Position numbers and translations under genes: made by a program
Assembly: GCA_045546275.1 (NCBI GenBank)
Contig: JAZQCM010000027.1
Location: forward strand, 1 to 40,396
Source: RGIG1927 sp045546275
Lineage (GTDB): Bacteria > Bacillota > Clostridia > UMGS1883
Length of the DNA: 40,396 bases
Reading direction: 5' to 3'
Notes under the pieces: generated by a model
Told to the model about the DNA's origin: nothing
Seen by the model: the letters and a program-made list of their open reading frames with translations, nothing else
The model's database searches: none
Shown: positions 8,409 through 16,289 of the stretch, in pieces
Position numbering within the stretch: position 1 is the stretch's first letter
Layout: the number at the start of each line of letters is the position of its first letter

Positions 8409-9175
8409 GACAACACCCCCGTGGAAATCATTGCAAACCAGAAGCCCAGCGCAATTGCAAGAGCTGTTAAAAGCGCCTCACAAAAACGAAGGAAGCCTGC
8501 CATGGTGTCGCCGTTCATCATGTCCTTTATGGCGTTGGTTAGCATGAGCCCCGGAATAAGGAGCATTATGTTGCCAATCATGATTTTGTCCATTTGTGCG
8601 CCAATGTTAAAATTGGAAATGTGGTAAGCTAAAACACCTGCAAAAAGGGAGGAAATAAAGTTGTAGAACATGCCGTTGATTGAAAAATAGGTGAAAACCC
8701 TTTCAACCATAAATATGATAACGGAAATAAGTGCCGCAAAAAAAGCGTCGAGAAAAGAGCCTCGGAACATAAGGCAAAAACCGCCTGATGTGAGAACAAA
8801 GCCAATTAGCCTTAAAGTGCGGGAAAAATGGCTGTTTTTAATTATTTCATCCAGCATAACCTGAAAGTCTTCCGCTGAGGGAGTTGTTTGACACACAGTA
8901 CGGGAAAGTGCATTCAATTCCTCCAAACGGTAAAAATTAAAAACATAGCCTGTAACACGGCGTGACTGAGCGTAGCTTTTGCCGCCGGAATCCTGCACAG
9001 TTACCAAAACAAGGCTGGTGATTGAAAAAATTTCCGCATTTGTTAAATTGTAGGCTGTGCAAAGACGGCTGATTGTGTCCTCAACACGGTTAACCTCCGC
9101 ACCGCACATGAGCATTTCCTTGCCCAGATTCATAATAACATTCAATATTTTTTCGGTATTTGAAGTTTCGGTCAT
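8402..9175 (-). CDS. Threonine/serine exporter subunit, ThrE (DUF1212, YjjP-like)
   Basis: 257 aa. The soluble N-terminal part has the DUF1212 motif 'MLMCGAEVNRVEDTISRLC'. A C-terminal membrane half of about five helices includes 'LLIPGLMLTNAIKDMMNGDT'. It pairs with the overlapping ThrE_2 gene, so the operon encodes the two halves of one exporter. A GGGGGAA ribosome binding site lies 8 nt before the ATG, with a matching promoter at 9208-9236. Confidence 0.9.
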   Translation of the reverse strand: MTETSNTEKILNVIMNLGKEMLMCGAEVNRVEDTISRLCTAYNLTNAEIFSITSLVLVTVQDSGGKSYAQSRRVTGYVFNFYRLEELNALSRTVCQTTPSAEDFQVMLDEIIKNSHFSRTLRLIGFVLTSGGFCLMFRGSFLDAFFAALISVIIFMVERVFTYFSINGMFYNFISSLFAGVLAYHISNFNIGAQMDKIMIGNIMLLIPGLMLTNAIKDMMNGDTMAGFLRFCEALLTALAIALGFWFAMISTGVLSW

Positions 9176-9207
9176 AAATATTCCCCCAAAAGGAAATTTG
9201 CAAGGTA

Positions 9208-9236
9208 ATTATACAACAGTAAATTGCATTTGTAAA
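9208..9236 (-). promoter_or_regulatory. Promoter of the two-gene ThrE operon
   Basis: On the minus strand TTTACA (9231-9236), 17-bp spacer and TATAAT (9208-9213). Confidence 0.8.
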
Positions 9237-9247
9237 TACCTTAGTTG

Positions 9248-9275
9248 TTGACGAAATACTTGTTTGTGTGATAAT
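9248..9275 (+). promoter_or_regulatory. Promoter of the methyltransferase/ecf/truA operon
   Basis: TTGACG (9248-9253), 16-bp spacer, GATAAT (9270-9275) preceded by TGT. It lies about 35 bp before the start at 9311 and is divergent from the ThrE promoter. Confidence 0.6.
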
Positions 9276-9310
9276 ATAGAATGGATATAATGTGTCAAGG
9301 AGGACGTGTT

Positions 9311-10165
9311 ATGTGGTTTAGTGAAGACTGGAAGGATTATGAATGTATAGACACCTGTGACGGCATGAAGCTTGAAAGGTGGGGGGAAGTGGTTTTGTCA
9401 CGTCCCGACCCTCAGGTTATATGGAAAAAGAAGTGCGATGAAGGCGCATGGTACAGAGCGCATGCTGTTTACAACCGTTCATCCTCAGGTGGCGGTAGCT
9501 GGAATGTGAATAAAAAAATTCCCGACAGGTGGACAATTAATTACAAGCATTTAACCTTTAATATAAAGACAATGGGCTTTAAGCACACAGGGCTTTTCCC
9601 TGAGCAGGCAGTTAACTGGGACTATATGATGGAAAAGTTGAAAAAGCGCCCCGGTGCAAATGTTTTGAACCTTTTTGGCTACACAGGCGGTGCAACAATG
9701 GCGTGCAGCAGTGCAGGGGCAAATGTTTGCCATGTGGATGCATCAAAGGGCATGGTGGCATGGGCAAAGGAAAATGCGGAAAGCTGTAATTTAACAAACA
9801 ACTACATCCGCTACATTGTTGACGACTGCATGAAGTTTGTTGAAAGAGAAATAAGACGAGGCAAAAAGTACGACGCTATTATTATGGACCCTCCCTCCTA
9901 CGGCAGAGGCCCCTCAGGCGAGGTGTGGAAGCTGGAGGAATGCTTGTGGGACTTTGTGGAAAGATGCGCACTTCTTTTGTCGGATGAGCCTGTTTTCTTT
10001 TTGATTAATTCCTACACAACAGGCCTTCAGCCTGCTGTTATGAAAAACATACTTGAGCTTACACTTCCTAAAGGTAAGGTAACAGCCGACGAAATAGGCT
10101 TGCCTGTTTCAAGCAGTGGCATTTATCTGCCCTGTGGTGCTACAGCAAGATGGGAAGCGGAATAA
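9311..10165 (+). CDS. Class I SAM-dependent methyltransferase, RlmI/RlmK-like
   Basis: 284 aa from the ATG at 9311, chosen because AAGGAGG lies 7 nt upstream; the in-frame ATG at 9281 has no such site. Motif I is 'LNLFGYTGGATMACSSAGA' followed by the acidic motif 'HVDASKGMV'. Motif IV is 'IIMDPPSYGRG', whose DPPS form is typical of nucleic-acid base methyltransferases of the RlmI group (COG1092-like). No PUA domain is visible, unlike full-length RlmI. It probably methylates an rRNA base; the target is unknown. It is the first gene of the long run ending at 16260 and is followed after 13 bp by ecfA1. Confidence 0.85.
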   Translation: MWFSEDWKDYECIDTCDGMKLERWGEVVLSRPDPQVIWKKKCDEGAWYRAHAVYNRSSSGGGSWNVNKKIPDRWTINYKHLTFNIKTMGFKHTGLFPEQAVNWDYMMEKLKKRPGANVLNLFGYTGGATMACSSAGANVCHVDASKGMVAWAKENAESCNLTNNYIRYIVDDCMKFVEREIRRGKKYDAIIMDPPSYGRGPSGEVWKLEECLWDFVERCALLLSDEPVFFLINSYTTGLQPAVMKNILELTLPKGKVTADEIGLPVSSSGIYLPCGATARWEAE

Positions 10166-10178
10166 AAAGAGGATTTTT

Positions 10179-11024
10179 ATGATTAAAACCGAAAACCTGT
10201 GCTTTGCCTACGACGAAGAAAAGGGATGCAAGGCAATACTTAAAAATATAAATCTTAATATTGAAAAAGGCTCCTTTACTGCCATTTTAGGACGTAACGG
10301 GTCGGGAAAATCCAGCCTTGCAAAGCAGTTTAATGCAATACTTCTGCCTCTTTCGGGAAAGGTGTATGTGGCGGGAATTGACACCAATGACGAAAAAAAC
10401 CTTTTTAACGTAAGGCGCAAGGCAGGGATGGTTTTTCAGAACCCCGACAACCAGATTGTGGCAACAAAGGTTTGCGAGGAGGTTGCCTTTGGACTTGAGA
10501 ATTTGGGTGTACCCCGTGAAGAAATGATAAAACGGGTGAAAAGCGCTCTTTCGGCAGTTGGCATGGAGGATTTTTACGAAAGTGAGCCTCACCTTTTAAG
10601 TGGTGGACAAAAGCAGCGCCTTGCAATTGCATCGGTTCTTGCAATGGAGCCTGAGTGCATTATTTTGGACGAGCCAACCGCAATGCTTGACCCCAAAGGC
10701 AGAAAAGAGGTTATGGCAACAATTAAGCAGCTGAACAAAAAGCGCAGCATGACGGTTGTTTTAATTACTCACTACATGGAGGAGGCTGCAAAGGCTGACA
10801 GGGTGATTGTGATGGACGACGGCAGTATTGTGCTTGACAATACCCCGAAAGAAATTTTTTCCTCGGTGGAAAAGGTGACTGAGTTGGGTCTTGATGTGCC
10901 ACAGGTTGCACTTTTGGTTCATAAGCTTAAGAAAAAAGGCATTGACTTAGGCGAGGGTATTTTACGAAGCAGTGAGTGTGCAGAGGCAATTGACCGTTTT
11001 ATAAGGAAGGCAGAGAAAAATTGA
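10179..11024 (+). CDS. ecfA1: Energy-coupling factor transporter ATPase EcfA1
   Basis: 281 aa ABC ATPase. Walker A GRNGSGKSS (38-46), Q-loop Q87 in 'VFQNPDNQIVATKVCEEV' (an ECF-type Q-loop), signature LSGGQKQR (140-147), Walker B 'CIILDEPT' with catalytic Glu165, and an H-loop in 'LITHYMEEA'. The start at 10179 has AAAGAGGA upstream and removes a spurious N-terminal extension. EcfA1 and EcfA2 form the heterodimeric motor of group II ECF importers, which serve many vitamin-binding S components encoded elsewhere. It overlaps ecfA2 by 4 bp. Confidence 0.95.
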   Translation: MIKTENLCFAYDEEKGCKAILKNINLNIEKGSFTAILGRNGSGKSSLAKQFNAILLPLSGKVYVAGIDTNDEKNLFNVRRKAGMVFQNPDNQIVATKVCEEVAFGLENLGVPREEMIKRVKSALSAVGMEDFYESEPHLLSGGQKQRLAIASVLAMEPECIILDEPTAMLDPKGRKEVMATIKQLNKKRSMTVVLITHYMEEAAKADRVIVMDDGSIVLDNTPKEIFSSVEKVTELGLDVPQVALLVHKLKKKGIDLGEGILRSSECAEAIDRFIRKAEKN

Positions 11025-11878
11025 TTGAATTGAAAAATGTGTGGTACACCTATGATGAAAATTCACCCACGGTTACCGACGCTGTGAAAAATGTAACTCT
11101 TACAATTGAAGACAATACCTTCTGGGGCATTATTGGCCACACAGGCTCGGGTAAATCCACCCTGACGGAGTTAATGAGCGGACTTATTAAGGCAACTGAG
11201 GGCAGTGTTCTTATTGACGGTGAGGACATTGGCAAAATGAAAAACGTGGTTAAAGGCTTAAAGGGCAAGGTAGGCATGGTTTTTCAGTACCCTGAGCATC
11301 AGCTTTTTGAGGAAAGCGTTATTAAGGACATTTGCTTTGGTCCCGAAAACTTAGGCTTTGATAAGGAAGAATGCTTAAAAAGAGCAAGAGAAGCTATGAA
11401 AATGGTTGACCTTGATGAAAGCTATGAGGAGAAAAGCCCCTTTGAATTGTCGGGCGGTGAAAAAAGAAGGGTGGCAATTGCATCAATCCTTGCAATGCGC
11501 CCCGACACGTTAATTTTAGACGAGCCTACTGCAGGACTTGACCCCTACGGCCGTGACAGACTTTTGGACATGCTTTTGAAAATAAAGGGCAATTACGTTA
11601 AAAGCATTGTTCTTGTGAGCCACAGCATGGAGGACGTTAGCTTGGTTTGCGACAATGTGCTTGTGATGAACAAGGGCGAGGTGTTTTTAAAGGGCACTAC
11701 ACGTGAGGTTTTCAAAAACCGTGAGGCTCTTGAAAAGGTGGGGCTTGACATTCCCCAGGTGTCAAGGCTTGTGGGCGAAATTAAAAAGCTGGGGTATGAT
11801 ATGCCTGATAACATTCTGACCGTTGACGAAGCGGCAGAGGAAATATATAAACTGATAAAGGAGAGAGGACTTTGTTAA
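11021..11878 (+). CDS. ecfA2: Energy-coupling factor transporter ATPase EcfA2 (TTG start)
   Basis: 285 aa. Walker A GHTGSGKST (39-47), 'MVFQYPEHQLFEESVIKDI' Q-loop, signature LSGGEKRR, Walker B 'TLILDEPTAGLDP', H-loop 'LVSHSMEDV'. The start codon is TTG at 11021, overlapping the TGA of ecfA1 (TTGA), with AAGGAAGG about 10 nt upstream. No ATG is closer to the conserved N-terminus. Partner of EcfA1 and EcfT. Confidence 0.95.
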   Translation: MIELKNVWYTYDENSPTVTDAVKNVTLTIEDNTFWGIIGHTGSGKSTLTELMSGLIKATEGSVLIDGEDIGKMKNVVKGLKGKVGMVFQYPEHQLFEESVIKDICFGPENLGFDKEECLKRAREAMKMVDLDESYEEKSPFELSGGEKRRVAIASILAMRPDTLILDEPTAGLDPYGRDRLLDMLLKIKGNYVKSIVLVSHSMEDVSLVCDNVLVMNKGEVFLKGTTREVFKNREALEKVGLDIPQVSRLVGEIKKLGYDMPDNILTVDEAAEEIYKLIKERGLC

Positions 11879-12678
11879 GAGATATTACAATCGGAAAATA
11901 CTATAATATTTCTTCTTTTGTTCATTCTCTTGACCCAAGGTGCAAAATTATTGCACTGGTTGTGTTTATGGTGCTTATTTTTGCGGTGAAAACACCCTTT
12001 GAATACCTTTTAATGGCACTTGTAACCTTTTTTGTGGTGCTTTTGAGCCGTGTGCCCTTTTCCTACATTGTGCGAGGGTTAAAGCCTGTGTGGCTGTTGG
12101 TTTTGTTCACAGGGGTAATTAACCTTTTCTTTGGCGGCGGCGAAAATGTGCTTTTTAAATGGTGGGTTTTTAAAATTACCGAAGAGTCGGTTTTTCTTGC
12201 AATAAGCATGCTTGTAAGGATTGTGCTGTTGATTGTTATGAGTAGCCTGCTTACCCTTACAACCTCACCCATGGAATTGACAGGTGGCATTGAAAAGCTT
12301 TTGAAGCCTTTGGAAAAAATAAAGTTTCCTGCCCATGAAATTGCCATGATGATGAGCATTGCATTAAGGTTTATCCCAACCTTAACAAGTGAGGCTGAAA
12401 AAATTGTGAAGGCACAAAAGGCACGAGGCAACGACATTGACGAAGGGTCGATTGTGAAAAAGGCAAAGGCAATGGTGCCACTTATGGTGCCCCTTTTTAT
12501 AAGCGCCTTCCGCCGTGCGGACGACTTGGCAATTGCCATGGAGGCACGCTGCTATAACGGAAGTGCCAACAGAACGAGCTTTAGGGCGTTTTCCTACAAA
12601 AAAGGCGACAAGCTTGCATTTTTGTGCATTTTTTTAATTACTGTTATTCTTATTATTTGCCGTGTGGTTGGTGTTTGA
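11872..12678 (+). CDS. ecfT: Energy-coupling factor transporter transmembrane protein EcfT (TTG start)
   Basis: 268 aa with about five to six membrane helices. The cytoplasmic coupling part carries the two X-R-X motifs 'KARGND' and 'MEARCYNG' that insert into the EcfA grooves. 'SFVHSLDPRCKIIALV' is the standard EcfT N-terminus. The start is TTG at 11872 with AAGGAGAGAGG just upstream, overlapping ecfA2 by 7 bp. EcfT holds the exchangeable S component; no S-component gene lies in the window. Confidence 0.94.
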   Translation: MLRDITIGKYYNISSFVHSLDPRCKIIALVVFMVLIFAVKTPFEYLLMALVTFFVVLLSRVPFSYIVRGLKPVWLLVLFTGVINLFFGGGENVLFKWWVFKITEESVFLAISMLVRIVLLIVMSSLLTLTTSPMELTGGIEKLLKPLEKIKFPAHEIAMMMSIALRFIPTLTSEAEKIVKAQKARGNDIDEGSIVKKAKAMVPLMVPLFISAFRRADDLAIAMEARCYNGSANRTSFRAFSYKKGDKLAFLCIFLITVILIICRVVGV

Positions 12679-12679
12679 T

Positions 12680-13411
12680 ATGAAATATAAGCTTACAATA
12701 AAATACGACGGAACAAATTATCACGGCTGGCAAATTCAGCCAAACGGCATAACCGTGCAGGAAGTTTTAAGTGATACTTTGTCAAAGCTTTCCGGCGAAA
12801 AGGTTACTGTTACGGGCTGTTCCAGAACGGATGCAGGGGTGCATGCAAAAATGCATGTGTCAAGCTTTAGTATGACAACAAGCATCCCCGTGAATAAAAT
12901 ACCCTTGGTTTTAAACAGGTACTTACCTATTGACATAAGGGCGGTGGAGTGCTCCATTGTGCCTGAGGATTTTAACGCAAGGTACAACACAGTGGAAAAA
13001 ACCTATCGCTACAGGATTTTAAATTGTGAGCACAACGACCCCTTTTTGTCAAGGTTTGTGTGGCACTACCCAATAAAGCTTGACATTGACAAAATGAAGG
13101 AAGCTGCTTTATACATGGAGGGCGAAAAGGATTTTACCGCTTTCATGGCGTCGGGCAGCAGTGCTAAAACAACGGTGAGGAATTTAAAAAGAGTAAGTGT
13201 GGAAAAGGATGGTGATGTTATTACCATTACTGCCACAGCTAACGGATTTTTGTACAACATGGTAAGGATTATTGTGGGCACCCTGGTTTACGTGGGCAAC
13301 GGAAAGCTTGGTGCAAAAGAGGTTAAAGAAATCCTTGAAAAAAAGGACCGCAGGTTAGGCGGAGTTACCGCACCGCCTGAGGGACTTATGTTGGAAGAGG
13401 TTGTTTACTAA
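12680..13411 (+). CDS. truA: tRNA pseudouridine(38-40) synthase TruA
   Basis: 243 aa. N-terminal 'YKLTIKYDGTNYHGWQIQP', catalytic Asp51 in 'GCSRTDAGVHA', and 'FLYNMVRIIVGTLVYVGNGK' near the C-terminus are all TruA signatures. It isomerises uridines in the anticodon arm. The ATG at 12680 lies one base after the ecfT stop and is preferred over an internal TTG-type extension inside ecfT. The ecfA1-ecfA2-ecfT-truA order is the classic Firmicute arrangement, but the usual ribosomal protein genes around it are absent. Confidence 0.96.
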   Translation: MKYKLTIKYDGTNYHGWQIQPNGITVQEVLSDTLSKLSGEKVTVTGCSRTDAGVHAKMHVSSFSMTTSIPVNKIPLVLNRYLPIDIRAVECSIVPEDFNARYNTVEKTYRYRILNCEHNDPFLSRFVWHYPIKLDIDKMKEAALYMEGEKDFTAFMASGSSAKTTVRNLKRVSVEKDGDVITITATANGFLYNMVRIIVGTLVYVGNGKLGAKEVKEILEKKDRRLGGVTAPPEGLMLEEVVY

Positions 13412-13425
13412 TTCGGAGGATGAAT

Positions 13426-14550
13426 ATGCGAAAGAAAGTTTTTGAAATTTTAACAACAATACTGCTTTTGGCGCTACTTATTTTCTTTGTGGTAATTGCA
13501 GTTTTTCAGGTGTATGAATATAACACGGAAAAGCTTCAGGGAGAAAGGATTGTGCTTGGGGTGAACAGCTCCTCAAGCGACAACTTCGGTCAGGCGCTAA
13601 AGGGACACCCCGTGCCTGTGGGCGACTACATGGGCATTGTGTCGGGCGGCAGGTTTACCGTTATTGACAAAAACGCCCGTGAAAAGAGCGAGGGTGAGTT
13701 TTTATTGTCGGACCCCTTGGCGCATTCTAAGGGCAACTACTGCATAGTTGCGGACTTTGGCGGAAACATTGCAAAGCTTTACGAAAAGTCAATTGCAGTA
13801 ACAACCATTGAAACCGAAAGAGAAATTCTTTCCGTGGCAACAAACTCACACGGATTTTTTGCAATTGCAACCGAGGGCATTGGCTACGATGCGGTTATTA
13901 CCATTTACCGCAAAAACGGAAACCCCATTTACCGCTACAGCATTGCAAAGAACGATTTTATTGACATGGAAATCAGCGAAAACAACCGTAGATTAATTCT
14001 TCTTGAATCAAACCTTACAGCAGGCACTTTGGGAAGTAATGTTGTGATGGCTGAATTTAACCGTGCCGATGCACAAAACAGCTTTGCCGAAATTGGGAAC
14101 TTGTATGTTAAGGTTCATTGCAACAAGGACGGAAGCTTTGTGTGCGTGGGCAACGAAAGAGTTGATTTTTACCGTGCCGACGGCAAAAAGTATGCCAAAA
14201 TTGAATACAATTCAAAGGTTTTAACAGGTGCTGATTTTGACAATAACGACAATTTGTACCTTGCATTTGCCGGTATTAACGAGGGCGAAAGTGGTGTTTC
14301 CACAGTGGAAATTTACGACAAAAAGGCAAATTTGAAGGGAAAGTGCAATTTTGAAAGCAGTATTGAATATATATGTGCCAATAAGGGCTACTGCGCAGTT
14401 GCAGTTGGTGAAAACACAAGCATTTTAAGAACTAACGGCAAAATTAAGAAAACCTTTGAGGCAACAGCGCCCGTTAAGTGTGCATCGGTTTTCCCCGACG
14501 GCGAAACTGCGGTTATTTTCTCAGGCGGTAACACAACCATTATGAAATAA
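13426..14550 (+). CDS. DUF5711 family membrane-anchored beta-propeller-like protein
   Basis: 374 aa if started at the ATG at 13426, 6 nt after GGAGG. The ATG at 13420 abuts that site and is less likely. One N-terminal membrane anchor ('ILLLALLIFFVVIAVFQV') is followed by an extracytoplasmic region of repeated short beta-strand segments, for example 'YCIVADFGGNIAKLYEK' and 'GFFAIATEG', suggesting a propeller fold. The overall pattern matches DUF5711, a clostridial family of unknown function. It sits between truA and a CvpA-like gene, so a cell-envelope role is plausible but unproven. Confidence 0.75.
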   Translation: MRKKVFEILTTILLLALLIFFVVIAVFQVYEYNTEKLQGERIVLGVNSSSSDNFGQALKGHPVPVGDYMGIVSGGRFTVIDKNAREKSEGEFLLSDPLAHSKGNYCIVADFGGNIAKLYEKSIAVTTIETEREILSVATNSHGFFAIATEGIGYDAVITIYRKNGNPIYRYSIAKNDFIDMEISENNRRLILLESNLTAGTLGSNVVMAEFNRADAQNSFAEIGNLYVKVHCNKDGSFVCVGNERVDFYRADGKKYAKIEYNSKVLTGADFDNNDNLYLAFAGINEGESGVSTVEIYDKKANLKGKCNFESSIEYICANKGYCAVAVGENTSILRTNGKIKKTFEATAPVKCASVFPDGETAVIFSGGNTTIMK

Positions 14551-14559
14551 GGTGGATAT

Positions 14560-15171
14560 ATGTATTTTGATATTTTTTCAATTGTTTTTATTGCTCTTTT
14601 TGCCTTTGTTATGATGAAAAAAGGCGGAGCACAGGCGCTTTTAAGCGTTGTGAGTGTGATGGTATCCATTGTGGTGGCATTGAATGTGTATCCTTATTTG
14701 TCGGAATTTTTGCACACAACACCCTTGGACGAAAATGTTTTTGAAATTGTTTATGAAGTAATGGAAAAAGAGGGCATGGAAGAGGTTAGCGACGTTTTAA
14801 GCGCAATGCCCAAAATTGTAACGAACAATTCCCTTTTGACCCTTTCGGGCACAGGTGAAGAAATACGCAGCCAGATGGCACAATCCATTACAAGCACCAT
14901 AATTAACATAATAACCTTTATTTTAGTACTTATTGTCACAAGGCTTGTTCTTATGCTTTTGTCAGGCGCTTTGAATCTGGTTACAAAGCTGCCCCTTATT
15001 AAGCAGGTGAACTCATTTTTGGGGTTTGTGTGCGGATTTTTTGTGGGGGTTGTGGCGCTTTTCATTGTTGTGAACATTTTGAGCGTGTTTGCTGTGGGCA
15101 ATGAGGAGCTTGCCCTTTTAATTAAGGACAGCTACGCAGTGGAGATTATTAACAATTATTCGCCTATTTAA
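14560..15171 (+). CDS. CvpA family membrane protein
   Basis: 203 aa. Four hydrophobic segments, opening with 'FDIFSIVFIALFAFVMMKKG' and later 'LGFVCGFFVGVVALFIVVNI', match the CvpA/colicin V production family layout. The family is needed for colicin V production in E. coli and has been linked to envelope homeostasis; the biochemical role is unknown. GGTGGA precedes the ATG. It is packed between the DUF5711 gene (9 bp) and the Card1-like gene (12 bp). Confidence 0.8.
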   Translation: MYFDIFSIVFIALFAFVMMKKGGAQALLSVVSVMVSIVVALNVYPYLSEFLHTTPLDENVFEIVYEVMEKEGMEEVSDVLSAMPKIVTNNSLLTLSGTGEEIRSQMAQSITSTIINIITFILVLIVTRLVLMLLSGALNLVTKLPLIKQVNSFLGFVCGFFVGVVALFIVVNILSVFAVGNEELALLIKDSYAVEIINNYSPI

Positions 15172-15183
15172 GGAATGGTAAAA

Positions 15184-16260
15184 ATGACACTGATTGAATT
15201 TTTCGATGAAGAAATAATGGACAATGCCGCAGGCACTCTTTTGCTAAAAAGCGAAACAACTGTGTTTTTGTTTCCGGGGGATATAAACTTTGCTTTTGTA
15301 AGAGCTTTGGAAAAAATTGTTGAAAAGCGTGGCTACAACACAAAAATGGTTACCGAAAGCATTGACATTTCCAATGTGGCAAAGGCTAAAGAAAAAATTG
15401 AAGAGTGTATAAAAAAATATCCCGACTGTCATTTTGACATATCGGGGGGAAACGATGTTGTGCTGGTGGCAATGGGCGAGGTTGCAAGAGAGTATTCGCT
15501 GCCCATGCACAGCGTGAACCCCAAGGAAAAAACCGTTACCCCTATTAATAATAGCTTTGACTACCATGTGCACGATGTTTCCCTTACTGTGGAGGAATTA
15601 ATTTTTCTTTACGGCGGAAAAGTAGGAAAGGACGCTTCCGTTCCCGAAACTTATGAGTGGAAGAGGGACGGTAAAAGCGAAGAAATTATTGAAAAGGCAT
15701 GGAACGTTTGCAAAAGTGACGTTGGCGCATGGAACAGCGCAGTGGGTGCTTTTAAAAACTACAATGCCGACAAGAAAAACCTTCTGGCACTTGTGTGGAC
15801 AAAGCTTAAAAAGGAAGGCTTGGTGCAAAGAGAGGGAAATTCCGTCCGCTACAAATCCCCTTTGGTGAAATACCTTCTTTCAAAGCAAGGCACTGCACTT
15901 GAAATGTTTACATACATTGCAGCAAAAGGAACTAACTTTTTTGACGACGGACAAAGCGGCGTTGTAATTGACTGGAAGGGTAAGCGTGAGGTTGAAAACG
16001 AAATTGACGTGCTTTTGACAAAAGGGCTTACAGGGTATTTTATATCCTGCAAAAACGGCATGGTGGACTCGGACGAGCTTTACAAGTTAAGCATTGTTGC
16101 AGAGCGTTTTGGCGGGAAGTATGCAAAAAAGCTTTTGGTTTTGTCACGGTTTGAGCCGGATGCGAGCTTTATGCAAAGAGCCGAGGAATTGAATATTAAG
16201 GTTATAAAAAACGTGAGGCATTTGTCAAAGGGTGATTTTGGGAAAAGGCTTATAAAATAA
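15184..16260 (+). CDS. Card1/Can2-like protein: CARF domain plus PD-(D/E)XK-type nuclease domain (DUF1887)
   Basis: 358 aa from the ATG at 15184, which lies 9 nt after AAGGA; the upstream ATG at 15175 directly abuts that site. The N-terminal half is a CARF-like Rossmann fold with 'FDISGGNDVVLVAMG' (D85-D91), the position where Card1/Csm6-type CARF domains contact cyclic oligoadenylate. A winged-helix-like linker follows (about 170-230). The C-terminal nuclease core is 'ENEIDVLLTKG' (D275) then 'YFISCKNG' (S288, K290). The family includes Card1/Can2, cyclic tetra-adenylate-activated nucleases of type III CRISPR systems. Here the acidic residue usually before x-K is Ser288, and no CRISPR genes are in the window. 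It ends a housekeeping operon. Confidence 0.85.
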   Translation: MTLIEFFDEEIMDNAAGTLLLKSETTVFLFPGDINFAFVRALEKIVEKRGYNTKMVTESIDISNVAKAKEKIEECIKKYPDCHFDISGGNDVVLVAMGEVAREYSLPMHSVNPKEKTVTPINNSFDYHVHDVSLTVEELIFLYGGKVGKDASVPETYEWKRDGKSEEIIEKAWNVCKSDVGAWNSAVGAFKNYNADKKNLLALVWTKLKKEGLVQREGNSVRYKSPLVKYLLSKQGTALEMFTYIAAKGTNFFDDGQSGVVIDWKGKREVENEIDVLLTKGLTGYFISCKNGMVDSDELYKLSIVAERFGGKYAKKLLVLSRFEPDASFMQRAEELNIKVIKNVRHLSKGDFGKRLIK

Positions 16261-16289
16261 AAGGTGTTGCAAAAGCAACACCTTTTTTT
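16261..16289. terminator. Bidirectional terminator, Card1-like gene / murD
   Basis: Perfect 10-bp stem AAGGTGTTGC/GCAACACCTT, loop AAAA, T-run. It lies between convergent genes and overlaps the murD stop on the other strand. Confidence 0.92.

Noticed and set aside
9249..9255. TGACGAA (0A-box-like) near the methyltransferase promoter
   Set aside because: A 7-bp match to TGNCGAA is expected by chance in this length, it overlaps an ordinary -35, and no second box is nearby.
12063..12539. Long open frame antisense to ecfT (and similar antisense frames over ftsZ, murA and the MATE gene)
   Set aside because: They mirror strongly supported genes, lack ribosome binding sites and show no recognisable domains.
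15184..16260. Possible type III CRISPR locus around the Card1-like gene
   Set aside because: No spaced direct repeats and no cas10, csm, cmr or cas6 genes were found on either strand in the window.
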